NCBI GenBank assembly: GCA_963707435.1 | Contig: CAVPPF010000003.1 | Location: 1-64,000, forward strand | Length of the DNA stretch: 64,000 nt | Source: UBA4744 sp963707435 | GTDB taxonomy: Bacteria; Actinomycetota; Acidimicrobiia; Spongiisociales; UBA4744 | Direction: 5' to 3' | Shown: positions 18,122-27,026 of the stretch, piece after piece | Layout: every line of letters begins with the position of its first letter | Position numbering within the stretch: position 1 is the first letter of the stretch | Translations under genes and position numbers: made by a program | Notes under the pieces: generated by a model | Database searches by the model: none | What the model was told of the DNA's origin: nothing | The model's input: the letters and a program-made list of their open reading frames with translations, nothing else

Positions 18122-19324
18122 CTAGCCGCGCAGATCGACCGAACCGTGTTTGGCCAGCTCGACCCTGGCCACGACATTGCGGTGCACTTCGTCGGCTCCG
18201 TCGTAGATGCGGCCGGCCCGTTCGTGGCGGTACCAGAATGCCAGCGGCGTGTAGTCGGTCATCCCCATGCCGCCGTGAACCTGCACTGCCCGGTCCAGCA
18301 CCCGTTGCAGCACGTTGGCCACGAAGAACTTGATCGCGGAGATCTCGGCGCGGGCTGCCTTGTTGCCGCCCTCTTCGAGTCTCCGCGCCGCGTCGAGCAC
18401 CATCAACCGGGCGGCGTTGGTCTCGGCCCGGCTGTCGGCGATCCAGTGCTGGACTACCTGGCGGGTGGCCAGCGGCCGACCGGGGGCCAGCTCGCGATCG
18501 ATGGCGTACCGGCACATGAGCTCGATGGCCCGTTCGCAGATGCCGATCCACCGCATCGTGTGGTGGATGCGGCCCGGACCCAGCCGTTCCTGCGCCAGCA
18601 CAAAACCGTCGCCTTCGCCTCCGATCCGGTTGGTGACCGGTACCCGGCAATCGTTGAACGAGACCTCCGAATGACTGGCCCAACCCGCCCCGGTATCGCC
18701 CATCACCGGGGTGTTGCGCACCCTCGTGAAGCCGGGGGTTCCCATCGGAACGATGATCTGGCTGGCCCGCCGGTATCGATCGGCTTCCGGGTTGGTGACG
18801 GCCATCACGATGGTGAACGCAGCGCCGTCCGCCGCGCTGGTGAACCACTTGTCACCGTTGATCACGTATTCATCGCCGTCGCGCACGGCGGTGGTCGACA
18901 TCCAGGTCGGGTTCGATCCGGCATGACCCGGTTCGGTCATCGAGAACGAGCTGCGGATGTCACCGGCCACCAGGGGCTTGAGCCACATCTCTTTCTGCTC
19001 ATCACTCCCGAAGCCCAACAGCAGTTCCATGTTGCCGACGTCGGGAGCCTGGGCGTTGCAGGCGTAGTGTCCGAGCGGAGTCCTGCCGAGTTCCTCGCTC
19101 AGATGGGCAAACTCCACGAGAGACATCCCGGCCCCGCCAACTTCCTTGGGAAGCGCCGGCGCCCACATGCCCATACCCTTGGCCAGCGTGCGAACTCGAG
19201 CGACTTCGGGCTCGAGTTCGTCATGGGATCCGATCAGGAAGAGCGATTCGAGCGGCACGACCTCTCGGACAACGAACTCCCGGGCGGTGGCCAAAAGATC
19301 GGCGAGCGGTGAGGAAAGCGTCAT
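18122..19324 (-). CDS. acyl-CoA dehydrogenase, ACAD10/11-like
   Basis: A 400-residue acyl-CoA dehydrogenase distinct from the other two. It has MWAPALPKEVGGAGMSLVEFAHLSEELGRTPLGHYACNAQAPDVGNMELL, the FAD-binding FSMTEPGHAGSNPTWM, and the C-terminal QVHGGMGMTDYTPLAFWYRHERAGRIYDGADEVHR. That tail is the form seen in the ACAD10/ACAD11-like group acting on long-chain or unusual acyl-CoAs. I use ATG 19324 (MTLSSPLADLLATAREFV); the open frame upstream lacks family resemblance. It stands alone between the FadE operon and the substrate-binding protein, with a terminator hairpin upstream of it. Confidence 0.86.
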   Translation of the reverse strand: MTLSSPLADLLATAREFVVREVVPLESLFLIGSHDELEPEVARVRTLAKGMGMWAPALPKEVGGAGMSLVEFAHLSEELGRTPLGHYACNAQAPDVGNMELLLGFGSDEQKEMWLKPLVAGDIRSSFSMTEPGHAGSNPTWMSTTAVRDGDEYVINGDKWFTSAADGAAFTIVMAVTNPEADRYRRASQIIVPMGTPGFTRVRNTPVMGDTGAGWASHSEVSFNDCRVPVTNRIGGEGDGFVLAQERLGPGRIHHTMRWIGICERAIELMCRYAIDRELAPGRPLATRQVVQHWIADSRAETNAARLMVLDAARRLEEGGNKAARAEISAIKFFVANVLQRVLDRAVQVHGGMGMTDYTPLAFWYRHERAGRIYDGADEVHRNVVARVELAKHGSVDLRG

Positions 19325-19420
19325 GGGGCGATGATAGGACCCGCAATCCGTCGCTGCGGTCCGCACGACAAGCCCTTCTCCCCAGATGGACACGCTTCCC
19401 CGGCAGCCAGAAGCCGAAAC

Positions 19421-19452
19421 GAGGAAGGACCCCCCGGAGGGGGCCCTTCCTC
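19421..19452 (-). terminator. rho-independent-type terminator after the binding-protein gene
   Basis: A strong hairpin: GAGGAAGG paired with CCTTCCTC, continuing into C- and G-runs around a small GGAG loop. On the minus strand it begins about 20 bp after the stop of the 19473-20897 gene and is followed by a short T-run (GTTTCGG). It would end the Liv-ligase operon before the acyl-CoA dehydrogenase gene. Confidence 0.75.
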
Positions 19453-19472
19453 GCTTGCTGGTCTGTGGGTGT

Positions 19473-20897
19473 CTATCCGGCGCAAGCCGCGCTGAACGCG
19501 TAATCCGTCGCCGTCTTGCCGACGAAGAAACCCGACGGACTGGTCGATTCGTCCTGGATCGTTTCGATACCCGTCGTGGAATCGGCGCTGTACTTGCCGA
19601 TCACCGAAGTCCGCGGATACACGGCCGGGTCGTTCGGGTCACCGGCGAACGACCGGGTCGGCATCATGCCTTCGTAGTCGACTTCCGTGAGTCCAAACGC
19701 GGCGGTTTCGATCCCCAACCTGGTCAGGTCGCCGATCCCGTATGCCGCTTCAAGCGCCGCCTTGATGGCGTACTGGGACACCCAGCCGGCTGCGAAGAAG
19801 TCGTTGGCCGGGAACCCGGCCGCATCCACACTGGCTCGCAGTTTGGCGTGACCCTCCGAGTCGTAGTCCCAGCCACCCACGAAGGATGACTGGTAGAAGA
19901 TCCCACTCTGGAAGGCCGGAGCTGCCGGGGAACCCAACAAAGCAACGTTCCAGCTCGGTCCGGCACCGATGAACAACGGCACGGTGGCACCCATTTGCTG
20001 GGCAGCCCCCCCGACGATGGCGGCAGTTTCATTGGGACCCGTCACCAGGAACACAACGTCGACAGGTTCGGAAACGATCTTGGTCACGGCTTCGGTCTGG
20101 GTCGGGTCACCGCCCGATGAGGCCGGGATGACCGGCTGCTCCCAGGCAACGGTGACTCCGTTGGCTTCGGCCGCGATCTTCACACCCGCGGCATAGTCCA
20201 ATCCATAGTCATTCGGGATGAAGGCGATTCCTACCGTACCGAACTCGCGGCCGCCGGCCGGAATGGCCACGGTTGCCCAGTCGACGGCGTTCATTGCTTC
20301 AAAGCAGTAGCCGGTACCGAACTCGAGAATCCGGTCCTCGAAAGCCCAACCCGACCACCACGACATCGGCGCCGCGACCGTGTTGTCCCGTGCGTAGTCC
20401 GGCAGCACGGCCAGGGTTTGCGGCGTTCCCAACGACTGAGCGATCGCCGCGACGCTTTCGGCAATCTGCGCGTAGGAGGTCACCATGACGTCGTCTTTGT
20501 ATCCGGTGTCCTTCTTCAGGTCCTCGGGCAGGGCCACGTCGTAGGCGCCGCCGATGCCACCCTCAGCATTGACCGTCGCCCAGAAGAGCGACTGGCCGCC
20601 GTACAGGGCCGGAGCCGCTCCGGCGAACGGCCCGGACTCATCGGTCAGCACGCCGAGGTAGATGCAGCCATGCTCCGGGTTCCCGCCCGGGCACGGCTCT
20701 TCGGTCACTCCCACGTCCGTCGCAATATCCATCATTCCTTCGGTGGTGGTGGTCTCGCCCGCCGTCGTCGTGGTTTCGGCAGCCGTGGTGGTTGTCTCCC
20801 CGGCCGTCGTCGTCGTTTCGGCGGGCTCGTTGCTGCAGGCGGCGGCAATCAACGCCAGCACGGCGAGCACCGCCAGCAGCTTGGTCCATTTCCTCAT
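19473..20897 (-). CDS. ABC transporter substrate-binding lipoprotein (Liv-type)
   Basis: A 474-residue binding protein with a lipoprotein signal (LAVLALIAAACSNEP), then a repetitive linker of four E/G-TTTT units (about residues 27-52) and a Peripla_BP_6-type domain (GVLTDESGPFAGAAPALYGGQSLFWATVNAEGGIGGAYDV). It is the last gene of the minus-strand transporter operon (LivF, LivG, acyl-CoA ligase, LivH, LivM, then this one). GGAGGG precedes the ATG. The ligand is probably a carboxylic or lipid-related compound, given the ligase in the same operon; this is inferred from context. Confidence 0.88.
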   Translation of the reverse strand: MRKWTKLLAVLAVLALIAAACSNEPAETTTTAGETTTTAAETTTTAGETTTTEGMMDIATDVGVTEEPCPGGNPEHGCIYLGVLTDESGPFAGAAPALYGGQSLFWATVNAEGGIGGAYDVALPEDLKKDTGYKDDVMVTSYAQIAESVAAIAQSLGTPQTLAVLPDYARDNTVAAPMSWWSGWAFEDRILEFGTGYCFEAMNAVDWATVAIPAGGREFGTVGIAFIPNDYGLDYAAGVKIAAEANGVTVAWEQPVIPASSGGDPTQTEAVTKIVSEPVDVVFLVTGPNETAAIVGGAAQQMGATVPLFIGAGPSWNVALLGSPAAPAFQSGIFYQSSFVGGWDYDSEGHAKLRASVDAAGFPANDFFAAGWVSQYAIKAALEAAYGIGDLTRLGIETAAFGLTEVDYEGMMPTRSFAGDPNDPAVYPRTSVIGKYSADSTTGIETIQDESTSPSGFFVGKTATDYAFSAACAG

Positions 20898-20936
20898 CTC
20901 ATACCCTCCTCTATCCGTTGCTCATTTCAGGGCCGT

Positions 20937-22046
20937 TCAGTAGGAGAACGGCCACGCTTTCCAGTAGTTGCGGACACGAATCCAGATCCCGAACAAACCG
21001 AGCGGCTCGAAGATCAAGAACCCCACGATCAGCAGACCGAACACGACGCGCTCGAGTTGTGAGGTGCTGAGCAATCCTGTCGACGACACCTCGAAGAAGG
21101 GCAACGCGTTCCCGAGGGCGTCGATGATGCGCGGCAGGAGCGTCAGGAAGAGAGCCCCCATGATCGAACCGGCGATACTGGCGGCTCCTCCGATCACAAC
21201 CATGGCGATGTAGGTGATCGACAACAGAAGGTTGAAGGACACTGCGTTGACGAAACCGGTAACCGTGAACAGGAGCGCACCCGCCACACCGGCATAGAAC
21301 GAGGAGATGGCGAACGCCAGGATTTTGGTTCGGGTCAGATCGATGCCCATCACCTCGGCAGCAATGTCCCGGTCCCGAACGGCGGCAAAAGCGCGGCCGA
21401 CCCGCGACCTGACCAGGTTCTTCGCAAAGAAGGCCGCCACGATCAAGACAACGAGCGCCACCCAGTAGATCTGCTGCTCCCGGGTAACCGCGACACTCCC
21501 GAAGCTGCCGTCGAGATCGAAGCGATAGCCGAGCAGCTTCAGTTGGGCGGGTTCGCGGCCCGTCGAGGATCCACCGGTGAGCGCATCCCACTCGCGAAAA
21601 ATGTGCTCACCGAGGAACACGAGTCCCAGCGTCACCAGCGCCAGGTAGAGACCCCGGAGCCTGACGGCAATCGGGGCCACCAGGGCCCCCACGGCCGCCG
21701 CCACCAGGCCCGCGGCCGGGATCCAGATGAGCATGTCGAGCCCCAGACCCCACACCTCTTCGGTTCCTTCGCCCCCGAGCGCCGCCGCCGTGTAGGCACC
21801 GATCCCCAGGAAGAACGCATGTCCCAGCGATACCTGCCCGGCATATCCGGTGACCAGGTTCAGGCCGATTACCCCGATCGCGGCGATGAGCGCCTGCGCG
21901 AAGAGGATCATCCAATCACGCGGCAGCCCGAACGGGATGACAATGGCGACGAGCAGCAAGATCACCATCCACAGCCGCTGGGTGTTGTTGCGGAATATGG
22001 CTGCGTCGTTCTCGTAACGGGTGAAGAGGGCCGGCCGACCTCTCAT
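20937..22046 (-). CDS. branched-chain-type ABC permease LivM
   Basis: A 369-residue integral membrane protein of the LivM family: about ten helices, with the family motifs NLVTGYAGQVSLGHAFFLGIGAYTAA, RLRGLYLALVTLGL and the cytoplasmic coupling loop RVGRAFAAVRDRDIAAEVMGIDLTRTKILAFAISSFYAGVAGAL. It forms the translocation pore with LivH, whose gene ends within the start of this one (4-bp overlap). The length is normal and no frame problem is seen. It is followed after about 40 bp by the substrate-binding protein. Confidence 0.93.
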   Translation of the reverse strand: MRGRPALFTRYENDAAIFRNNTQRLWMVILLLVAIVIPFGLPRDWMILFAQALIAAIGVIGLNLVTGYAGQVSLGHAFFLGIGAYTAAALGGEGTEEVWGLGLDMLIWIPAAGLVAAAVGALVAPIAVRLRGLYLALVTLGLVFLGEHIFREWDALTGGSSTGREPAQLKLLGYRFDLDGSFGSVAVTREQQIYWVALVVLIVAAFFAKNLVRSRVGRAFAAVRDRDIAAEVMGIDLTRTKILAFAISSFYAGVAGALLFTVTGFVNAVSFNLLLSITYIAMVVIGGAASIAGSIMGALFLTLLPRIIDALGNALPFFEVSSTGLLSTSQLERVVFGLLIVGFLIFEPLGLFGIWIRVRNYWKAWPFSY

Positions 22047-22939
22047 ACGCGCTCAACCTCCCGGGTCCCGAACAACCCGTAGGGACGCACCAGCAGCACG
22101 ATCAGCATCACGACGTAGGGAACGACCTGGCTGAAGTTGAAGCCGAGGAAGCCCAGGTACTGCGACTGGTAGGTGGCGGTGTACGCCTCGGCCAGTCCGA
22201 TGATCAGCCCGCCGAGAACCGCTCCACCGATGGAGTCGAGACCACCCACGACGATGGCCGGAAGTGCCTTCAGCGCAACGACCCAGGTGCTCTGGTTGAG
22301 TCCGCTCAGATCGGTTGAGGCAAACATCCCGGCCAGCGCGGCCATGGCCCCGGCCAGCACCCAGGCGAGCGCAAAGATGCGGCCGACGTTGATGCCCTGG
22401 GCGAGGGCGGTCTCCTGATCGAACGCGGTGGCTCGCATCGCCAGCCCGACCCTCGAATACCGGAAAAACGCGAAGATCGCCAGAACCACCACCACGGCGG
22501 TCACCACCATGGCTGCTCCGCGTTGCTGGACGATGACTCCGTCGATGTTCCAGGTGTTGAAACCCCACGGATCTCCCACCGTCCGGATGTTGAGGCCAAT
22601 TGCGGTGGTGACGGGAGTGCGAATGGCGATGTCCAGCCCGATCGTGAGGATGGCGACCGCAAAGACGGGTTTTCCGATCATCGGACGGATGAACGTCCAC
22701 TGTGCGATGAGACCGAGGAGAGCGGTAGCTGCCGCCCCGGCCAGCAACGCCAGGTAGAAGTTCCAACCGCGATCGATCGCGAAGTACGAGACCATGTAGG
22801 CGCCGAAGATCATCACTGCCGGATGGGCAAAGCTGAGGACCTGCATGGACTTGTAGATGATGACAAAACCGAGGGCCAGCAGGATGTAGATCGAGGCCAG
22901 CGACAGCCCCGCCACCGTGGCCTGGAGGAACTGTGTCAC
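22043..22939 (-). CDS. branched-chain-type ABC permease LivH
   Basis: A 298-residue LivH permease. Characteristic segments are LSLASIYILLALGFVIIYKSMQVLSFAHPAVMIFGAYM near the N-terminus and GLAMRATAFDQETALAQGINVGRIFALAWVLAGAMAALAG in the coupling loop, then IVVGGLDSIGGAVLGGLIIGLAEAY. About eight membrane helices. The start overlaps the stop of the acyl-CoA ligase gene and the stop overlaps the LivM start, so ligase and permeases are translationally coupled. Confidence 0.93.
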   Translation of the reverse strand: MTQFLQATVAGLSLASIYILLALGFVIIYKSMQVLSFAHPAVMIFGAYMVSYFAIDRGWNFYLALLAGAAATALLGLIAQWTFIRPMIGKPVFAVAILTIGLDIAIRTPVTTAIGLNIRTVGDPWGFNTWNIDGVIVQQRGAAMVVTAVVVVLAIFAFFRYSRVGLAMRATAFDQETALAQGINVGRIFALAWVLAGAMAALAGMFASTDLSGLNQSTWVVALKALPAIVVGGLDSIGGAVLGGLIIGLAEAYTATYQSQYLGFLGFNFSQVVPYVVMLIVLLVRPYGLFGTREVERV

Positions 22940-24788
22940 GAGTACATCCCCTCGATGAGGTCGGAGAACTGCTCCGCCAGGACCTTCCGCTTGATCTTCT
23001 GGGTGGCCGTGAGCTCACCCTGCTCGTGATCGAGCTCCTTGGGGAGCAGGACGAACTTCTTGATCTGCTCGACCCGGGCGAAATCCTCGTTGGCTTGATC
23101 GACCTGCTTGCGGATCAGCTCGATCACTTCCGGCTTCTCGCTCAAATCACGGTACGTGGTGAACGTGAGACCTCGCCGTTGCGCCCAATTGGAGACGACG
23201 TCCAGCTCGATCCCGATGAGAGCGCTGATGAACTTCCGGCGGTCACCGATCACCATGGCTTCCTTGATGAAGGGGGAAACCTTCAAGCGGTTCTCGAGCT
23301 CCGAAGGCGAGATGTTCTTGCCGCCGGCGGTGATGATGATGTCTTTCTTCCGGTCGACGATCTTCACGTGGGACCCGTCCCACTCGCCGACGTCGCCGGT
23401 ATGGAGCCAGCCATCGGTGTCGATGGCCTCGGCGGTGGCTTCGGGGTTCTTGAAGTAGCCCTTGAAGACCCCGGGATGCCTGGTGAGGATCTCACCATCG
23501 TCGGCGATGCGAACCTCGCAGCCGTCGAGAGGCTCGCCGATGGTGCCCAGCTTGACGCGTCCCTGCCGGTTCACCGTTCCCAGCGCGGTCGTCTCGGTCA
23601 TCCCCCAGCCCTCGACGATGGGCACTCCGATCGCCATGAAGAACTTCAGCACCTCAGGGGCGATGGGAGCGGCACCCGACACGGCCTGCACGCACTTCGA
23701 CATGCCCATTTTCTTCTGGAGCGATCGATAGACGAACAGCCAGCCAAGACCGTGGACGGCATTCCCGACCAGACCGCGCGAACCTTTTTCGAGAATCCGA
23801 TCCACGTTCCGCATACCGGCCTTCAAGAACACGCCGTACAGCAGCTTCTTGAGGGGGGAAGCGTCGGCCATCCGGATCTGGGTGCCCGCACTGATCTTCT
23901 CCCAGATCCGCGGTGGCGCCGGGAAGTAGGTGGGCTGGATCTCTTGAAGATCTGCAACCACCGTATCGATCGATTCGGCGAAGTTGACCGTGGCACGAAA
24001 TGCCAGCGCGCCCAGCAAGTCGTAGAGGCGGCCGAACACGTGGCACAAGCGGCAAGTAGGAGAGCTGTTCGGAACTATCCAGGACATCCCCGGCGGCAAT
24101 GATCGAGATGGCTTCACCGGCCGTCCAGACCAGGTTCTGGTGGGACAGCATCGCCCCCTTGGGCGGTCCGGTCGTGCCGGACGTGTAGACGATGGTTGCC
24201 GTGTCGGCCAGGTCGATTCCATCGACGAGCTCGTCGAATCGGCGGGGCGTCTCGATGAGTTGCTGGCGGCCGACGGTCAGGAACATGTCCCACGACATGA
24301 GCATCGGGTCGTCGTAGGTGCGGACGCCGCGGGGCTCGACGTAGATGATCTTCTCGAGATGCGGCAAGCGGTCGCGCGACTTCGAGCGCCTTGTCGACCT
24401 GTTCCTGGTCCTCGGCGATGAGCACCCTGGTCTCCGAGTGGCTCAGCAGGTACTCCACCTCGGTGGCGGGGTTCGTCGAATAGAGTCCGACCGAAACCGC
24501 CTGGATTCCCTGCGCGGCCAGATCCGAAACAACCCAGGCGAGCCGGTTTTCCGAATGAATCGCCACTTTGTCGCCCGGTCGCACACCGAGCGCCCAGAGC
24601 GCCATCCCGGCCGTTTTCACCAACTCCCAGTATTCCGCGTAGGTGGTCTCCTGCCAGATGCCGAACTCTTTTTCGCGCAGGCCAATCCGGTCGGGTTCCT
24701 CGCGAGCGATAGCCCGCAACCAGGCCGTCATGCTGGTGAAAGCGAGGTCGGGGATATCGGCGCGGGGACGTTGTTCGGTCGTCGTCAT
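22936..24788 (-). CDS. long-chain-type acyl-CoA ligase (AMP-forming) inside Liv operon, frame broken
   Basis: An adenylate-forming ligase of the FadD15/ACSBG-like group. The N-terminal frame (MTTTEQRPRADIPDLAFTS) starts at ATG 24788 after an AGGGGGAG site. Following a break near 24365-24380 comes IIYVEPRGV and the P-loop TIVYTSGTTGPPKGAMLSH. Following a break near 24035-24060 come FRATVNFAES, PTYFPAPPRIWEKI, the A5 motif GWGMTETTA, the hinge motif GWLHTGDVGEWD and DRKKDIIITAGGKNISP, including the A10-like TATQKIKRKVL. It activates a carboxylic acid to the CoA thioester. Its place between LivG and LivH suggests uptake coupled to activation. The breaks are probable sequence errors. Confidence 0.88.
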
Positions 24789-25620
24789 CAGATTCCGCTC
24801 CCCCTCCGGCCGGGTCGACGACATCGACGGTCACGGTACGGAGTTCGCTGCTCTCGAACTCTTCTCCCAGGTAGGCGCGAATAACCTCGGGGTCGCGCTG
24901 CACCGCCCCGGGTGCTCCGTCTGCGATCTTTCTGCCGAAGTCGAGGACCATCACGCGATCGGCGATATCCATCACCAAGCCCATGTCGTGCTCGACCAGG
25001 ATCATGGCGATGCCGAGCTCTTCCTTGATGTCGAGGATGAAACGGGCGATATCTTCGGTCTCCTCGAGATTCATCCCGGCGGCCGGCTCGTCGAGCAAGA
25101 GAATCTTGGGGTCCATCGCCAGTGCTCGTCCCAATTCGACTCGCTTCTGCACCCCGTACGGGAGCATGCCGACCAGGCTCTTGCGGAAGGCCTGGATCTC
25201 CAGGAAATCGATGATGTCCTCGGCACGGGCCCGGTGGACTACTTCCTCACGCTTGGTTCGGCCCCGGTAGATGGCAGCCGACAGCGGACCGTACGAGAAA
25301 TGGAGATGGCGGCCGAGCAGGATGTTGTCCAGCACGGTCAGATTCTCGAACAGTTCGATGTTCTGGAACGTGCGGGCAATCCCCAATGCAGCGATGCGGT
25401 TGGGTTTCATGCCGAGGATGCTCTTGCCGTCGAGGCTGATGGTGCCCTCCTGAGGGTGGTACACACCATTCAGACAGTTGAAAATCGAGGTCTTGCCGGC
25501 ACCGTTGGGGCCGATGATGGCGAACAACTCCCCCGGCTCGACCTGGAAGGTCACCCCGTCGAGAGCGACGACGCCCGCAAACGAAAGACGGACATCCTTG
25601 ACGACGAGCATCGCACTCAT
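24788..25620 (-). CDS. ABC transporter ATPase LivG, 3' end frame uncertain
   Basis: The LivG-type ATPase: Walker A GPNGAGKTS, Q-loop ARTFQNIELFENLTV, signature GVQKRVELGRALA (degenerate LSxGQ, normal for LivG), Walker B ILLLDEPAAGMN, H-loop LVEHDM and the LivG C-terminal DFGRKIADGAPGAVQRDPEVIRAYLGEEF. ATG 25620 overlaps the LivF stop. The open frame runs on about 165 residues into the ligase gene with no homology there. The natural end is probably the TGA overlapping the ligase ATG at 24788, so a one-base error near 24795-24830 is likely. Confidence 0.88.
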
Positions 25621-26447
25621 GACAACCACCGCTTCCGGCGTTTGTAGTGTTTGATGTCCCGAAACGACTTCCGCTCTCCCCCACCGGCATGGAGACCGAG
25701 GTAGAACTCCTGGACATCTTCATCCCGCATCAACTCGTCGGCCGGTTTGTCCATGACGATCTTGCCGGTCTCCATGATGTAGCCGTGCTCGGCGATGGAG
25801 AGTGCCATCGTGGCGTTTTGTTCGACCAGGAGGATCGCCGTCCCCTGTCGATTGATCTCAACGATCAGCTCGCGGATTTGCTGGACCAACAACGGGGCGA
25901 GGCCGAGGCTCGGCTCGTCGAGCAGCAGGAACCGGGGGCTGGACATCAAACCCCTGCCCATAGCCAGCATCTGCTGCTCACCTCCGGACAGGTACCCGGC
26001 GGTGCGCTTCCTTCGTTCTCGGAGAATCGGGAACAGCTCGAAAACCCGGTCGAGGTTCTCGTCGCGCTGGGCGGGATCGGTGTGAGCACCCACCCGCAGG
26101 TTGTCTTCCACGGTGAACTCTGCGAAGACCCGCCTGCCTTCCATGACCTGCGTGATCCCCTGCTGGACGATGGAAGCCGGCTTCAACTTGTGAATCGGTT
26201 TCCCGTCGAGCCGCACCTCACCTTTGGTGATATCGCCTTCGTGGACGTCGAGGAGGCCGGAGATGGCCCTGAGAACGGTGGTCTTGCCCGCGCCGTTGGC
26301 TCCCAACAGAGCAACGATCTTGCCGTCGGGAACGGCAAACGAGACCCCGCGCAGCACCAGAATGACGTCGTGATACACGACCTCCAGGTTGGCCACTTCC
26401 AGCAAGCGGAACCGTTCCCTCCGTCGGTTGATCGACCGGACTGCCAT
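25617..26447 (-). CDS. ABC transporter ATPase LivF
   Basis: A 276-residue LivF-type ATPase: Walker A GANGAGKTTVLRAISG, signature LSGGEQQMLAMGRGLM, Walker B FLLLDEPSLGLAP and H-loop-region LVEQNATMAL, where the Gln/Asn in place of Asp is normal for LivF. The Lys/Arg-rich C-terminal tail (RDIKHYKRRKRW) is an extension relative to the usual LivF of about 235 residues. It is the first gene of the minus-strand Liv-ligase operon. The upstream gap (26448-26580) holds a terminator-like palindrome and heptad repeats. Confidence 0.92.
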   Translation of the reverse strand: MAVRSINRRRERFRLLEVANLEVVYHDVILVLRGVSFAVPDGKIVALLGANGAGKTTVLRAISGLLDVHEGDITKGEVRLDGKPIHKLKPASIVQQGITQVMEGRRVFAEFTVEDNLRVGAHTDPAQRDENLDRVFELFPILRERRKRTAGYLSGGEQQMLAMGRGLMSSPRFLLLDEPSLGLAPLLVQQIRELIVEINRQGTAILLVEQNATMALSIAEHGYIMETGKIVMDKPADELMRDEDVQEFYLGLHAGGGERKSFRDIKHYKRRKRWLS

Positions 26448-26500
26448 CCGGACGTTGAGCGACTATATCAACGGACCTTCATGTCATGTCGGGAAAACGG

Positions 26501-26520
26501 CCGCTAGCTATTGCTAGCGG
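26501..26520 (-). terminator. perfect 8-bp stem-loop, probable moaE terminator
   Basis: CCGCTAGC and GCTAGCGG form a perfect 8-bp stem with a 4-base loop. Read on the minus strand it is followed by CCGTTTT, which gives a short T-run. It lies between the stop of moaE and the start of livF. A role as a DNA operator for livF, whose start is 54 bp further on, cannot be excluded because the sequence is palindromic. Confidence 0.6.
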
Positions 26521-26539
26521 AAGGGGCAGAAGAGGCGGT

Positions 26540-26574
26540 GGGAAGCGGGAAGGGACAGGCGGCAAGTGGGAAGC
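26540..26574. repeat. array of five degenerate 7-bp repeats (GGNAAGN type)
   Basis: Consecutive 7-mers in register: GGGAAGC, GGGAAGG, GACAGGC, GGCAAGT, GGGAAGC. The array fills most of the gap between moaE and the terminator-like stem. Similar heptad arrays are found at 29705-29735 and 53824-53944. Confidence 0.6.
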
Positions 26575-26580
26575 CGGGCG

Positions 26581-27015
26581 TCAGGCACCCTCGACCCATT
26601 CGGCCCCACCGGGCCAGTGCTCCTTCTTCCAGATCGGGGCCCGCTGTTTGAGTTCATCGATCAGGTACCGGGCTGCCTGAAATGCGTCGTCCCGGTGAGC
26701 CGACGATACTGCAACGCCTACCGATGCTTCGCCCACCTCGACCCGCCCGGTCCGGTGCTCGACGACGGCCCCCGTCAGCGGCCAGCGATGACCGGCTTCC
26801 GCCACGATCTCGGCGATCTTCCCTTCCACCTGCTCGGCGTATGCCTCATATTCGAGGTGCGTGACACCTGCTTTCCCGGGCGAGTGGTCGCGGACGGTTC
26901 CGAGAAACACCACGATCGCACCCGTCTCCGGGGATCCCACCTCAGCAGCAAGGCGTCCCGGGTCGATCGAGGCCCCGGAGACCCGGATTCGACTCTCTAA
27001 TGGAGATTTGCTCAT
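26581..27015 (-). CDS. moaE: molybdopterin synthase catalytic subunit MoaE
   Basis: A 144-residue MoaE: ETGAIVVFLGTVRDHSPGKAGVTHLEYEAY, then AVVEHRTGRVEVGEASVGVAVSSAHRDDAFQAARYLIDELKQRAPIWKKE. The final motif carries the catalytic Lys region (KxxxPIWKKE). It transfers sulfur to precursor Z in molybdenum cofactor synthesis together with MoaD, which is not encoded in this window. ATG 27015 (MSKSPLES) is used because the longer frame would overlap the divergent HtrA gene. The 11-bp gap between the two divergent starts suggests leaderless or very compact promoters. Confidence 0.92.
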   Translation of the reverse strand: MSKSPLESRIRVSGASIDPGRLAAEVGSPETGAIVVFLGTVRDHSPGKAGVTHLEYEAYAEQVEGKIAEIVAEAGHRWPLTGAVVEHRTGRVEVGEASVGVAVSSAHRDDAFQAARYLIDELKQRAPIWKKEHWPGGAEWVEGA

Positions 27016-27026
27016 ACAATCACCCC

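Noticed and set aside
20740..20825. Short repeats in the binding-protein gene taken as a possible CRISPR or intergenic repeat
   Set aside because: They encode the E/G-TTTT linker of the lipoprotein and are in frame; no spacers.
24277..25629. LivG-ligase fusion protein of 450 residues
   Set aside because: The last 165 residues are out of frame with the ligase, have no homology and are low-complexity Arg/Gly sequence; better explained by a one-base error at the LivG end.
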